Of a stretch of DNA of 47,246 nt, positions 37,869-47,177 are shown piece by piece. Origin of the DNA: Trichomonas tenax (taxonomy: Eukaryota; Parabasalia; Trichomonadida; Trichomonadidae); assembly GCA_023091735.1 (NCBI GenBank), contig JALKBU010000341.1, positions 1 to 47,246 on the forward strand, in the 5' to 3' direction. A program made the translations under genes and the position numbers. Under the pieces are notes generated by a model that was given only the letters and a program-made list of their open reading frames with translations, did no database searches and was not told the DNA's origin. Every line of letters begins with the position of its first letter. The stretch's first letter is position 1.

Positions 37869-39367
37869 TTGGTTATGTCAAAGCATTTTAATTTACTTGT
37901 CAAATTTTAGTTCGAATTGTCAAAAAAAACATCAATCACCATTCCACGTTGATATTGACGTGATGTATATATATGTCAAGCAATAACTTAAATAGATAAA
38001 CTTTCTATTATTATTAGTGACATGTGCTTCTTCGCACTTGAAAATGTCAAAAGATAAATATCTCACACTAAAAATGACTATAGACAACTATACTTCAATC
38101 CAAGTTGTCAAGCTATGTATGTAACTCGATAAATTGGAACGAAATATATATGTTTTTGTTAAAAAAAGAACAAATGGGAATTTCGGTCATTTTTGAGGTA
38201 GTCTAAAGCTCACGGTAGCTCTTTTGACCACACATTCATGAGATAATCAATAAAATGCTTTAAAATAGCTTTTTAAAGATCAAATGTCATTGAAAATTGC
38301 GTGATACATTAACAAACGCTAAACTTCATTATATATGGTATGCGTCGAATGCATGAGTGTGTTGTAGATGTAATTTTCGTGTTTGCTAGTGCCTGAAGTC
38401 GATAAAAAAATACCCAAAAAGAGAAATGACATCAAAAATGACCAATTTCTAGCACAAACTCTCTCAATCGCAGATGACTTTGTCTGACTCAAAGCATAAC
38501 AAACTGATGTGTTAAATATATCATCAATGATGTTAGACAATTAAAGTTAGTACCATTTTTTCGACTCTCTGAGGTTTATACGGGATTTTGTGTCCTAGAA
38601 ACCTAAGAGAGTCGTAAAAAGTGTAGATTTGTAAAATCAAGTGGAATGAGTAAAAAATGGGCCAATACTGATGGCATCAGCAGTCAGCAAAACAATTGAA
38701 TACAAAGAATAGCTTCGCATTTGTGGTTTGTTGACTATTGATGCGTTGATTGTGAAGAAATCGCGAGATAACTGAGCGACAAGCCACTTGCTTTTCTCTG
38801 GCTATAGAGATATCTTCGTTGATAGCCCTCAAAACCAGAGAAAAACTAGCGAAGAACGCATGATTGATATTTATAATGGACTGGATTATGAATTTCTAAT
38901 AAATTGTGAATTTAAACTTATTGCCCATATAGTCCCTAATTTATAATTTTTATTTTCCAAATCTGCATATTTCAAAATTGTCTTCTCTGAAACTTGCCTA
39001 AAAATCTGAGCAAAATAATCAAAAATAACAAAAATTGAGCAATTTACAAATAATTATATGAATTAAAATTAACACTTATAGGTTATTTTAGCTGTTGCTC
39101 TGAATAAATGAAATTTTTGGGAAAATAAACAAAATTGTTTTGTTAAAAGATCGAGGACATGTCAAAGATGTCTTCAATTTGAATCTCTGTTTTATCAAAA
39201 ACCTAAGATATGTTTAAAACAGGGTCTAACACACAAATAATCGTTTACCTCTGAAAAACTGATATTTTATCGAAAAATTTCAAACCTCCCCTAAAACAGA
39301 GTCAACAATGATCTGCAGTATAGAATGGTCCCAATTTTCGGATTTTTATTTATTATTTTTTAGAAAA
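37869..39367. other. Long AT-rich spacer with inverted repeats
   Basis: About 1.5 kb without a convincing gene. It holds the hairpin at 38556-38620. A weaker inverted pair around TTTTCTCTGG / CCAGAGAAAA lies near 38792-38856, and repeated octamers around CTGTTTTA / TAAAACAG near 39185-39300. Short frames here (for example 38540-38319) show no supporting signal. Confidence 0.45.
38556..38620. repeat. Hairpin with 22-bp arms
   Basis: The left arm 38556-38577 (core CGACTCTCTGAGGTTT) and right arm 38599-38620 (core AAACCTAAGAGAGTCG) are reverse complements at 20 of 22 positions around a 21-nt loop. It is similar in size to the 12745-12813 hairpin but unrelated in sequence. It may be a short MITE or a transcript hairpin. 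Confidence 0.75.
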
Positions 39368-40273
39368 ATGTTTCCGCTTGTTATTAACAGGATCAAGGCC
39401 GAAGAGAAGCACGATCCTGTGGGGTACTTCACGCAGACGCAGAAGCCGACCGGCCTCCTCAACATCAGCATCCGCGACAAGTTTTACAATCTCATGTACT
39501 GGAAAAAGTCTGATATCAAGAATGTAGCCCAATTCGGTAACATTACCAAAAATTTTCAGTGCATCCCGTCGCAGCCTGGATATTGCATGTACACAGTCAA
39601 CCTTGAGATTCCATGGGTCAGCCGCCATGCTCCGAACGAAAGGAGGTATTACACCGCCTTAAACACTACCGCTGTCGTCCTGCAAAAAGGCAAGTGTGAT
39701 GGTCTTAGTGACACATGGATCGAACCGCATACTATTACATTGAAACCTTCAGATGATACTTGCAAATCAATCAACGATGAACAGCAAAATGGGAAATATT
39801 GCAACATAGAGGCAACCGACATTGTTGATAGAGTTTCTTCATCACTTTCTAATTTCAATGATAGAACTCGTCTCAGAACTTCACTCTATCCAAAGTGTTA
39901 TGATACACTTAAGACATACCCTTGCCTTATATTCCATCCAAACTTTAAATATATGACATACCAATCCAAGGCCACAACTTTCAACACCGGCACAAATCCA
40001 GTTTTCACAAGCATGAACCTCTACCTTAACGTTAGACTTTGCAAGTCTTATGCTAAAGAAATTTACAACAACTGCAGATATTCGGGTTCTCTCAGATCTG
40101 GTGAAATCAGCACTTACGACCAAAACTGGATTGTTGAACCAGGAATGGGTCTTGATGACTTCTATAAGAAGCTCAGAATCTATTGGTATAACCAAACTGA
40201 TGATGAAGAAAAGGATATCCCTGGTGTCAATTGCTGGTCTCCAACCAACCAAGTGAAGTTAGACACTATTTAG
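39368..40273 (+). CDS. Unknown Cys-containing protein (301 aa)
   Basis: The frame opens at 39308, but the first 20 codons lie in AT-rich spacer. Base composition jumps to GC-rich coding at about 39368, where ATG starts MFPLVINRIKAEEKHDPV, so I choose 39368 (301 aa). It contains about ten cysteines, several in closely spaced pairs (QCIPSQPGYC, CKSINDEQQNGKYC), many aromatic residues, and beta-like alternating sequence. No signal peptide or membrane helix is visible, which is odd for a Cys-paired protein. The start could be an internal remnant of a longer secreted or surface protein. I do not recognise the family. The first 150 bases use strongly GC-ending codons; later codons are more AT-rich. 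Confidence 0.7.
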   Translation: MFPLVINRIKAEEKHDPVGYFTQTQKPTGLLNISIRDKFYNLMYWKKSDIKNVAQFGNITKNFQCIPSQPGYCMYTVNLEIPWVSRHAPNERRYYTALNTTAVVLQKGKCDGLSDTWIEPHTITLKPSDDTCKSINDEQQNGKYCNIEATDIVDRVSSSLSNFNDRTRLRTSLYPKCYDTLKTYPCLIFHPNFKYMTYQSKATTFNTGTNPVFTSMNLYLNVRLCKSYAKEIYNNCRYSGSLRSGEISTYDQNWIVEPGMGLDDFYKKLRIYWYNQTDDEEKDIPGVNCWSPTNQVKLDTI

Positions 40274-40458
40274 AATATCTAAATTTTTTTTATTTTATTA
40301 TGAAAATATTAATTCATCTTTTTTTTTTGTTTATTAAGTATAAGAAATATTAAACCAATTGTGTAACTCCTAATTTACAGTATTCTTGAGCTTAAAATTT
40401 AAAATTAGATTTTCGCATTTTAAAACGACCGCATAGCATTTGCTTAAAATAAAGACTT

Positions 40459-41214
40459 TTAATCCCATTCAATGGAGAACATTGGCTTATCGCCCATTTC
40501 TGGTGTTGTGAGACCAACTGAAACAACGTGGCCGTAGTCGGCGATTGTCTTCCTCATCGCTTGCTGGATCTGGTTTGGTGTTGCATCGCGCATCTCCTTG
40601 ATATCCTTGCATAACGTATATGTGAAGATTCCCTCATCGTTTGCCATTGTCATTGTCTGGTTCATTGCTGCCTGCGCATCACGGACAGCGCAAATGGAGA
40701 CGCACTTTGGTGGCATTTGTTCTCCTTCGACGGATCCCTCTCCAAAGGCGAAGATTGAACCCTTCGGCGCGCGGTGGGTGATCAGAAAGAGCTCTGACTC
40801 CGGGTTCTTGCTGGCGGCGACGTGCTGGACGACTTCTGTCTGCGGGATCGTGCCGTCATCAAACTTGAAGTGATAGGAGTCCTTTCCGTCTGTCAAATCG
40901 AGGTCAACAAGCGGCTGTCCTGCGTAGTAGAATACAAGCTGTTGTGTCGTGTTTTGGAGTATTTTGTCGAATATTGTCAAAAAGTTCCTCTTGTGGGGTG
41001 TTTGGAGAATGTAAATCTCGAAGTCGAAGTTCTTCATGAGTTTAGCGAATGAAACGGAGTCGTTGATTGGTGCAACGCCGAGATTTCCACGGTAAGACTT
41101 GAAGCAGTTGACGCAGATGAAGCAAACCTTCTTGCACGTTGGGAAGTGGGAGATCGGCATTTGGGCGACATCGTGACCCATTGTGAGAAGGCGGCGAATT
41201 GGATCGAGAGTCAT
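40459..41214 (-). CDS. Caspase-fold protein, probably catalytically inactive metacaspase relative
   Basis: A 251-aa protein whose layout follows a metacaspase p20-like fold: a first strand KVCFICVNCF, APINDSVSFAKLMKNFDFEIYIL (matching the family NDA...LL...GF...I.L segment), and a strand LVFYYAGQPL where active members have F-Y-SGHG. The catalytic His would be in that last motif but Gln-Pro is present, and the following strand ELFLITHRAPKGSIF stands where active enzymes have DSCHSG, so the catalytic Cys is also missing. The C-terminal part resembles the small-subunit region. I infer a pseudoenzyme, perhaps regulatory or structural. The assignment rests on motif order rather than strong identity. 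It lies downstream of the FERM gene on the same strand, with 185 bp between. Confidence 0.6.
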   Translation of the reverse strand: MTLDPIRRLLTMGHDVAQMPISHFPTCKKVCFICVNCFKSYRGNLGVAPINDSVSFAKLMKNFDFEIYILQTPHKRNFLTIFDKILQNTTQQLVFYYAGQPLVDLDLTDGKDSYHFKFDDGTIPQTEVVQHVAASKNPESELFLITHRAPKGSIFAFGEGSVEGEQMPPKCVSICAVRDAQAAMNQTMTMANDEGIFTYTLCKDIKEMRDATPNQIQQAMRKTIADYGHVVSVGLTTPEMGDKPMFSIEWD

Positions 41215-41399
41215 TACTAAAATACGTTATTTCTATCGTAAAATAACCGTTTTTTGTGATGATTTTCAAAATCTTCGGCATTGACACTGCAAAGCGACAT
41301 AACAGAAAATGGACAGAAAATTGGCCTCAAATATTTTTTTGTCAATTGACATGTAATTTATATATTTGTTTTTCTGAGATAATAAAACATGTTTTTTTT

Positions 41400-44300
41400 T
41401 TACTTCAAAATTAACAATTGACTTGAGCGGTTCGCACTATTAATGCGAGTTAGTTTCGTAGATTGTTTTCCTGTTCCAAATATTGATAAATCCACACATA
41501 TCTTCTTCAAAGCATTGATTTCCGTTGATATATCAGGCTTCTGCATTGAAAATGAGATTGCACCTCTTGCGCCGATCTCAATAACTTCCTTGCAGTGGGC
41601 TGGATCATTGACGTAGAACTTCAGAGCCCTCAAATCGTTTCTAACAGATGCTTGAATCTGAACACGAAGATCAGGAGTTGCTTTAACTATTTCCATTAGA
41701 TGGTGACCGATTTCAACAAGCTTCTGCTTGACTTCATGTACAAGGTTTGTATCTCTTGTGCACAATATTGCGCCGAATGACAAGAGCGTGAAAGCAGTCC
41801 TGAGAAGCGCACTATCGATCTTTTCTGGATTCTTCGCTATGTTGCGCATCGCTTCATCAAGTTTGCTGGAAGCTGTGCTGAATATTTCAAACTTCTTATC
41901 TTCATTGGTGAGATCGTTTGCAAGTAGAGGGATTGCCTCATCGAGATGGTTATTTTTGATTAAATTAATCATAACTTCATGAAGAGAATCCGAGTTGTCA
42001 AGGAACTGCTCGAGTGTCAAACCTTTGCTGAAGCCGCGCTCAAACAATCTATTGAGGAACTCCAGTGAATCGCGTGCATTGACTAATTGGTTATCGTAGT
42101 ATAAATCGAAGAATGTCCTTGCGTATGAAGCAATTCTTTGCGCAAGTTCAACATTCTTTCGTTTATCTGCATTATAATATACAAATGAAGACTCCATTGC
42201 ACCTTGGTACATATCAACGCCTTCCATCATTGATTCTGGGAATTCATTGCTCTTGAAACAACGCCTGCTGTGGGATAACAAGAAAAGAGAAGCTGGAGAT
42301 GACATGAATGATGTAAGATGAGACATCACTCCAACAATATCGTTGACAAGTTTGAGATCAACTTTAGCGCTGTGTTCCTGGGCAAAGAACCGCTTCTGAA
42401 CATCGACGTTGCCCATTTCTTGAACTAACGGTCTGAGCATCTCAATCAACTGTGAAGCATACAAAGGATCGAAACAAACGTTCTTGAATTGGTCGACAGC
42501 ATCAAGTAAGGCTTTGTTTCCAAGACCAGCAGCAATAAAGCTTCTTGCAAGAGCAACGCATGAGTTCATCAACGCAGCCATAACTGCATCACTAAGAGCA
42601 TGAAGTTCTTCAGCTTTCTCCCCTTCATAAGCTCCAAGGAGTACATAGGCTAAGTTTGGCGTCATTGTTTCCCTTCTCTTGTAGATTGACGAAGCCACTG
42701 CAGCAAAAACTGGATCAATATCTTTGGCATTGTTCAGGAAGTCATAATCCGCCCACTGTTGTGACAAGGACCTCAGTGTATAACTCCTGATATAGTTCAA
42801 GCACGAAAATGCATCCAATGGCATCAATGTGTCGCTTGCAAGAATCGTACAGACTCTGCTTATTGTTGCAACAACTCTCTGGAAATTACCATTGCAGCCA
42901 TGAACAATTAAAGAAGCAATGTGCGAACCACCAAGTTGAGCGATGATATCATCGGCTTCTGAAAGTGGTGCTAAGGAATCGCGCGAAATCGTCCTCTTCA
43001 AGAGGTGGCACAATTGCTTCGATATTCCGATATCTTGAGTGCCTGTCAATATCCGTGGAATCTTATCCATCATCAGCATCTTCTTTGAAACTGAGATCGA
43101 AACAGAGTCCTCATTATCATTGTCATAAAGTCTCTCGCATCGCGGAATGGAAAATGTTGCCGCCGTCTGAGGTTTCACGAAATCGATTCTCGTGAGCGAA
43201 ATGGCGAACTTGTTCTGGAACATTTCTTGCTTCGAAGACTTGAACATGTCCATATCCAAGTCATTTCCTACTAATCCTTGGAGTGATGTGTTTTGCGTTC
43301 TGACTGTGTTTGAGCGTTGATGCTGGGATTTAATAGCGTCAGCTTCTGCAATGCGCTGTTTGAACTTCATTTGCTTCATGTAATTCAAGAAAATAACAAT
43401 GTAATCTTGAATCTGAACGGCTCTCGGCGATGTAATTTGGAACATGATGATGTCATCCATCCTTCCTTCATTGAGAATCGTGAATTTCAGTAAGTTATTT
43501 GGCTCAAGCTTGAATTTGCGCAGATGTGTGTATTGAATTGTGTATAAAGCTTTGTAATCGTTCAAATCCTCCAAGAACCTGAAATCAATCTCTAAAAATG
43601 CAATGAAACCGTCATAGTTCTTCTTGTCAACAGTGAACTGACATGGATAAATCGTTGAGCTGAAATAATTCCACATCATTGCCTTCACGATGAAGGCATG
43701 TTTTGCCTGGACGACATCTACCGGGCACTTGTCAAAAGCTGCGGCAATTTGCTTTCCAATTTTCTTTTCTTTAACTAAATACGAAGGAATGTATTTTTTG
43801 AGCTCAGAAGAGGATACTTTTGTCACAAATTTCGTTGCTTCGTCTTTCTTTCCGTCAAATTCGATCATGACGCTCAAGGCTGTCAAATAAATATAATCGA
43901 CAAATTTATACGAGAATCCAGACAGATAAAACTCGTGTCTCGCCTGTGCATAGTTGAAGTGGATATCGTTTTCATCGTCTAAATTGAGGCATGACGAGAA
44001 CCAAAATCGTCGAAGTAAATAAATGTCCTTAATAAACGGCAAAAACTCGATAATTGGCTTGTTTGGCGAGAATGCTTCTCCTTTTGGATTGTTTACTTGG
44101 TATATCGCGTAAGCTTCCGGATGTTTGAGATGAAATACATCATTGCAGAGTATTTCGACGATTTTCGATGCAGGATCTTTGCTGTCGAATGACCTGATGT
44201 TGATTCTCTTGTCGGGGCAGTGGACTTTCAAAAACTTGATTTGAGGCGGATAAACGACAAGTTTGAAATTATTTGACATGTAATCGGTGAGGATCTTTTT

Positions 44301-44489
44301 CTCTCCAACAATAATGAAGTCTGTGGGTCCTCTCTGCAGCAGAAGGAACGAATCTTTCTCGAATTGAAGCTTCTGGCTGTGCTCGAGGTAGTTGAGGATC
44401 TCCGCCATCATCAGCGACTTCGGAAGTTCTATATGATACTCCTTCTTGCTGCCAGCGACAGTCACTGTGCAATCGAGAGTGTTTTTCAT
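41400..44489 (-). CDS. FERM-domain protein, talin-head-like
   Basis: About 1029 aa. The N-terminal part is a FERM module: a ubiquitin-like F1 (about 1-95, TVTVAGSKKEYHIELPKSLM), a second ubiquitin-like/F0-type stretch, an F2 helical lobe beginning LLRRFWFSSCLNLDDENDI and YAQARHEFYLSGF (about 160-285), and a PH-like F3 (about 285-370, YTIQYTHLRKFKLEPNNLLK). The F2 entry resembles talin (RRKFF...VQARDD). The remaining 650 residues are helical bundles, as in a talin rod, but I see no C-terminal I/LWEQ actin-binding module, and the rod is much shorter than in animals. A role linking membrane to cytoskeleton during adhesion or amoeboid change is inferred. The frame is open to 44573; the ATG at 44489 (MKNTLDCTVTV) starts the domain and the extra codons are AT-rich spacer. 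Confidence 0.8.
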   Translation of the reverse strand: MKNTLDCTVTVAGSKKEYHIELPKSLMMAEILNYLEHSQKLQFEKDSFLLLQRGPTDFIIVGEKKILTDYMSNNFKLVVYPPQIKFLKVHCPDKRINIRSFDSKDPASKIVEILCNDVFHLKHPEAYAIYQVNNPKGEAFSPNKPIIEFLPFIKDIYLLRRFWFSSCLNLDDENDIHFNYAQARHEFYLSGFSYKFVDYIYLTALSVMIEFDGKKDEATKFVTKVSSSELKKYIPSYLVKEKKIGKQIAAAFDKCPVDVVQAKHAFIVKAMMWNYFSSTIYPCQFTVDKKNYDGFIAFLEIDFRFLEDLNDYKALYTIQYTHLRKFKLEPNNLLKFTILNEGRMDDIIMFQITSPRAVQIQDYIVIFLNYMKQMKFKQRIAEADAIKSQHQRSNTVRTQNTSLQGLVGNDLDMDMFKSSKQEMFQNKFAISLTRIDFVKPQTAATFSIPRCERLYDNDNEDSVSISVSKKMLMMDKIPRILTGTQDIGISKQLCHLLKRTISRDSLAPLSEADDIIAQLGGSHIASLIVHGCNGNFQRVVATISRVCTILASDTLMPLDAFSCLNYIRSYTLRSLSQQWADYDFLNNAKDIDPVFAAVASSIYKRRETMTPNLAYVLLGAYEGEKAEELHALSDAVMAALMNSCVALARSFIAAGLGNKALLDAVDQFKNVCFDPLYASQLIEMLRPLVQEMGNVDVQKRFFAQEHSAKVDLKLVNDIVGVMSHLTSFMSSPASLFLLSHSRRCFKSNEFPESMMEGVDMYQGAMESSFVYYNADKRKNVELAQRIASYARTFFDLYYDNQLVNARDSLEFLNRLFERGFSKGLTLEQFLDNSDSLHEVMINLIKNNHLDEAIPLLANDLTNEDKKFEIFSTASSKLDEAMRNIAKNPEKIDSALLRTAFTLLSFGAILCTRDTNLVHEVKQKLVEIGHHLMEIVKATPDLRVQIQASVRNDLRALKFYVNDPAHCKEVIEIGARGAISFSMQKPDISTEINALKKICVDLSIFGTGKQSTKLTRINSANRSSQLLILK

Positions 44490-44659
44490 ATAAAATAAAA
44501 ATTGCCATTTGTTAAATTTCGATGCAATAGACTTTCGATATCCAATTATTTCATTTTTAAAAATTAAAAACAAAAAACAGGGTCCACCCTTTGATTTTAT
44601 TATTTTTTTCTGACAATGTAAAATAATTTATTCGACAATTTTTGTTCGTTGGAAAATCG

Positions 44660-46003
44660 ATGGATGGGCCGCAAAGCCCAAGGCAGCTCAAACCGCACAT
44701 CCCGCTGCCGATGCCTCCGGAGCAGGCGCCGAGGTCTTTCAGGAGGCTCCCGATACTGACGAGCTCCGAAAAAGCGAAAAATTCGGGAAGATTTTTGCCA
44801 ACACTGCCAATTTTGCCGGAACAGGGGCAAAGAAACCCGAGGTTTCGGCAGACAAATGCGACAAAAACAGAAATTCCAAAAACAACGAGAGTTTCGTTAA
44901 ATCGTTTTCAAAATTTTCCAATTTCCCCAGATCAGGCGAAAAAATCATATCCAGATCTATTTTCATCATTCGAGTAGTTAGAAATTGATCAGTTTCCTGA
45001 GATTTTCTTCCTTGGAGTTGCAAATAATAAGAATACACAGAATTTCGATGACAAAAACCATAATTACAAAGTCATTATCGGCGACCACCTTGCATACAGA
45101 TATGAAGTACTCTCAGTTTTAGGCAGCGGCGCTTTTGGAAAAGTTGTTAAATGTTTTGATCATAAAAGCAAAACGATCGTTGCTGTTAAGATCATAGTTT
45201 CGACAAATCAGATGGTTGAACAATCTAAAATTGAAGCATCTGTATTATCGAAATTAAACAAAATTGATACCAACAATATCATTCGAGCATGCGACTACTT
45301 CGTCTTCCGCAGCCACCCGTGCATCACGTTTGGCCTAATTGGCAACAGTCTTCGCGGCCAAAGAATTATTTCGCCCAACATCAAACCAATCTGCTATCAG
45401 CTATTTTCTACACTTGCGAGCCTCAAAAGGTGCGGCATTATCCACTGCGACATAAAGCTCGACAACATTCTCTTCATTCCTGAGACAGCCAAAATCAAGC
45501 TGATTGATTTTGGAACGAGTTGCTTCAATGGAATGCAGATTTTTCAGTATATCCAATCCCGCTTTTACCGAGCCCCAGAAATCATCCTGGGATGTAAATA
45601 TGGCCATGAAATCGATGTCTGGAGCACTGCTCTTGTGATAGTTGAGATGTTTTTTGGAAAGCCGCTTTTCTCCGGTGCAAAAGATGTTGATATGCTTAGA
45701 TTGATGATTGAGCTTATCAAACTTCCTCCAATCGGAATTCTTCGCCAATCATCGCGCTTCTTGTGCTACTTCGATGATAAATTACGACCCCTTTTCCATG
45801 TTCTTCCAGGTGTGAGAAACCTCCTTGATGTCGTGGGAAATATTGATCCTGAGTTATATGATCTCATTGGCCAATGTCTCCGATGGGATCCTTCTGAGCT
45901 TATAACCCCCGCAAAAGCTCTCCTACATCCATACTTCAAAGACATTGTACCACCTTCGAACCTTCCAGATCTTCGATCTTCCATCAAAGCTGAAGGTATT
46001 TAA
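44660..46003 (+). pseudogene. DYRK-family kinase interrupted by one in-frame TAG
   Basis: The frame from the ATG at 44660 (MDGPQSPRQLKPHIPLP) runs to TAG at 44975-44977 (codon 106). It then continues in the same frame, without another stop, to 46003: 447 codons in all. Directly around the TAG lie segments typical of class II DYRK kinases: YPDLFSSFE before it and EIDQFPEIFFLGVANNK after it, then GDHLAYRYEVLSVLGSGAFG. Kinase motifs downstream are intact: glycine loop GSGAFGKVV, AVKII lysine, HCDIKLDNIL, DFGTSCF and YIQSRFYRAPEIILG, with the DYRK YIQSR activation segment. The TAG sits where related kinases plausibly carry Gln (CAG), a single transition. A shorter product from the ATG at 45212 would lack the glycine loop and catalytic lysine. 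Explanations are recent nonsense mutation, readthrough, or sequence error. It is divergent from the FERM gene (170 bp). Confidence 0.85.
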
Positions 46004-46418
46004 TTTATGTTTGTAATAAAATCATAGATATTTATACAAATTATCTTGTAAATTATTTTTCTGTATGTCTTGATTTTGTTATCACTGTGAAAGTTGAAGC
46101 ACTTGAAAGTGTATCTAAAGAAAATCAGAAAATGGTAGTTAAATCTTCTTCCATCCGTTTGCTTTGCCGAAATTTCAATCTTGATTGATTTGCTGGATGT
46201 TTTGTTCTCGAGCTTGGATTTCCAAGTTTGTCATCAATGCTTGATTTCATGAAAGAAAAAGAGATTATAACATCAAACAAAGAAGTCAACTTTGATGTTA
46301 TACAGCATGCTGATAGCTTTATATATTTCCTTGTACAGATCCAATCAATCACAAAATTAAATCGAGGTTTTACTGAAGCTTTGGCATCTCTTGTCAGAAT
46401 GAGAATGATAAAAAGTTT
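46004..46418. other. Spacer with a possible gene fragment
   Basis: About 415 bp between the DYRK gene and the edge genes. An open plus-strand stretch (about 46189-46428) encodes a helical peptide including MLDFMKEKEIITSNKEVNFD. It has no clear start and overlaps the next gene's 3' end on the other strand, so it may be a relic of a larger gene. If a mobile element enters from the right, its left border should lie in this stretch; I could not identify a terminal repeat or a duplication. Confidence 0.35.
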
Positions 46419-47168
46419 TTATACTTGAAAATATCTCACTCTATCTTCCATTGATACATCCGGGTAATTCCTTAAATTCTCTGAGAAAATATATTTTACC
46501 TCGTCCATAGACAACTGTTCATAATCTCTAGTAGGAGTGATGGAATATCTAAGACAAAGGGCGAGATAATGACACTGGACCATGCTGTTCACCGACGCCA
46601 TCTCCCCTATGTATGAAAAGTTGATGTATGTGGGTCTTATAGCCTCACTGACAGAGGGTATATATCTTTTTGATACTTTCCTCGCGTATTTCCTGAGCTT
46701 ATAATTACTTATTCCAGAGACATCTATATCAAACTTCCCGACTATCTTATATATAATATACTTAAAATCTTGGATAGTCAGTCTGATTTCTCTATCGAAG
46801 TTCTCAGCGAGTTTTTCAATGAGGTCGTCGAAAGTAATGCCCGGGGCATTCTCCACCTCATCCCCAATTCTCTCCCACGATCTATCTATATCTTTATAGT
46901 GATCGGGGAGTCTCTTCTCTCTATATACCTCTTCGCCACTATGTCTATATTTAAAAAGAGGTGGGACAACGCAGGGGCGATTCCTCAGATACCTATATAT
47001 CCTCTTAGATATACAGAAGAATACACCATCATTCTCCATAGACTCCCTATATAATTCATCCAGCCTACTATTATACTCTTCCTCGTCGTATGCCGCGTAT
47101 AATTCAGACTGGGCGACAGCAGAGTTTCTCCTAAATATTCCCCTAGACGCGCCTCGCTGCGTAATCAT
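46419..47168 (-). CDS. Unknown 249-aa basic protein with foreign-looking codon use
   Basis: A 249-aa protein starting MITQRGASRGIFRRNSAVAQ, preceded by an Inr (TCATTTT, 47176-47170). It is helical and rich in Arg, Tyr and Glu (RLDELYRESMENDGVFF, KLRKYARKVSKRYIP), with no membrane segment. Isoleucine is often ATA and arginine nearly always AGA or AGG, unlike the neighbouring housekeeping genes. Another gene ends only 9 bp upstream on the same strand. Compact same-strand genes with unusual codon use at a locus edge are typical of large mobile elements; trichomonads carry many Mavericks (Polintons). I do not recognise the protein itself, so the element link is inference. Confidence 0.75.
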   Translation of the reverse strand: MITQRGASRGIFRRNSAVAQSELYAAYDEEEYNSRLDELYRESMENDGVFFCISKRIYRYLRNRPCVVPPLFKYRHSGEEVYREKRLPDHYKDIDRSWERIGDEVENAPGITFDDLIEKLAENFDREIRLTIQDFKYIIYKIVGKFDIDVSGISNYKLRKYARKVSKRYIPSVSEAIRPTYINFSYIGEMASVNSMVQCHYLALCLRYSITPTRDYEQLSMDEVKYIFSENLRNYPDVSMEDRVRYFQV

Positions 47169-47169
47169 A

Positions 47170-47176
47170 AAAATGA
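47170..47176 (-). promoter_or_regulatory. Initiator (Inr) TCATTTT in a 9-bp gene gap
   Basis: The minus-strand TCATTTTTATG sits between the stop codon of the edge gene (47178-47180) and the ATG at 47168. The Inr therefore occupies almost the whole intergenic gap. Confidence 0.6.
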
Positions 47177-47177
47177 A

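Noticed and set aside
38319..38540. 73-aa minus-strand ORF
   Set aside because: No promoter motif, no codon bias and no recognisable sequence; it lies in an AT-rich spacer beside a hairpin.
5307..44977. Reassigned stop codons to explain the split genes
   Set aside because: TGA, TAG and TAA each terminate intact genes in the window (BEACH, IFT139 and Mtr4 respectively), so the in-frame TGA and TAG are local events.
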